Positions 43,092 through 43,191 of a stretch of DNA of 43,191 bases are shown piece after piece. The notes under the pieces were generated by a model, which saw only the letters and a list, made by a program, of their open reading frames with translations, did no database searches and was not told the DNA's origin. The stretch is from Sphingobacterium thalpophilum. GTDB lineage: Bacteria > Bacteroidota > Bacteroidia > Sphingobacteriales > Sphingobacteriaceae. The translations under genes were made by a program, and so were the position numbers. The DNA is taken from the NCBI GenBank assembly GCA_945878525.1, contig CAMCTU010000007.1:1-43191 (forward strand), in the 5' to 3' direction. Within the stretch, counting starts at the first letter, position 1. Each line of letters opens with the position of its first letter.

Positions 43092-43191
43092 ATGAATAGA
43101 CTAATGAGCAAAATTTTTATAGCGAGTGTACTCTTATCAAGCCCAGCTCTCGCCCAATGGCAGGCAGGTATTGCCAAAGCAGATATTACCC
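43092..43191 (+). CDS. Neutral/alkaline ceramidase-like hydrolase, copy 2 (5' fragment, cut by window end)
   Basis: The frame opens at ATG 43092 (or in-frame ATG 43104) with a Sec signal (SKIFIASVLLSSPALAQ) followed by WQAGIAKADIT, the same opening strand as the neutral ceramidase-like family and as VGVAETVITPP in the copy at 32835. Only 33 codons are inside the window. The signal peptide and the family start motif are the only evidence. Confidence 0.6.
   Translation, partial: MNRLMSKIFIASVLLSSPALAQWQAGIAKADIT

Overview
The window looks like chromosomal DNA from a Sphingobacteriaceae-type Bacteroidota (Pedobacter-like). It is AT-rich and lacks strong Shine-Dalgarno sequences. It carries a SusC/SusD pair with an ECF sigma factor and FecR anti-sigma, and many exported enzymes of polysaccharide utilisation loci (PULs). 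Candidate promoters fit the Bacteroidota pattern TTG-N18-20-TAnnTTTG. Genus assignment is inference; no rRNA, tRNA, IS element, phage gene or CRISPR array was found.

Layout. (1) 1-911, minus: 5' part of a secreted CE1/PHB-depolymerase-like esterase. (2) 1183-5804, plus: lutA-lutB-lutC plus a malate-synthase-like enzyme, a 2-hydroxyacid oxidation operon. (3) 5873-8254: a secreted sulfatase and a class-A-beta-lactamase-like serine hydrolase, ending in a long palindrome shared with the convergent gene. (4) 8344-10974, minus: a lone outer-membrane beta-barrel receptor-like protein. (5) 11381-22385, plus: nine tightly packed genes for two Tat-exported AGE-family epimerases, an aldo/keto reductase, a PL10-like lyase, a lipoprotein sugar dehydrogenase fused to cytochrome c, a lipoprotein RidA, a NagB-like protein, a Tat-exported SelA-like PLP enzyme and an exported COG3964 amidohydrolase. 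(6) 22771-29781: ECF sigma, FecR, SusC with an STN signalling domain, SusD, then a strong terminator. (7) 30057 to the end, plus: M28 peptidase, DUF4861-like protein, neutral-ceramidase-like hydrolase, heparinase II/III-like lyase, six-bladed kelch-like protein, CBM9-like protein, third Tat-exported AGE protein, tandem-domain amidohydrolase, and the start of a second ceramidase-like gene.

Working model (inference). The sigma/FecR/SusC relay senses a glycan at the outer membrane and SusCD imports it. The lyases, sulfatase, hydrolases and binding proteins then process it in the envelope. The most unusual feature is that enzymes usually found in the cytoplasm (AGE epimerases, a SelA-like PLP enzyme, RidA, an amidohydrolase) carry Tat, Sec or lipoprotein signals. 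Read in order, they could form a periplasmic amino-sugar route: oxidation at C1 by the cytochrome-linked dehydrogenase, deacylation by the amidohydrolase, PLP-dependent ammonia elimination, and RidA clearing the enamine/imine. The glycan cannot be named from sequence alone; heparinase II/III, sulfatase and NagB homologues suggest an acidic and/or amino-sugar polymer.
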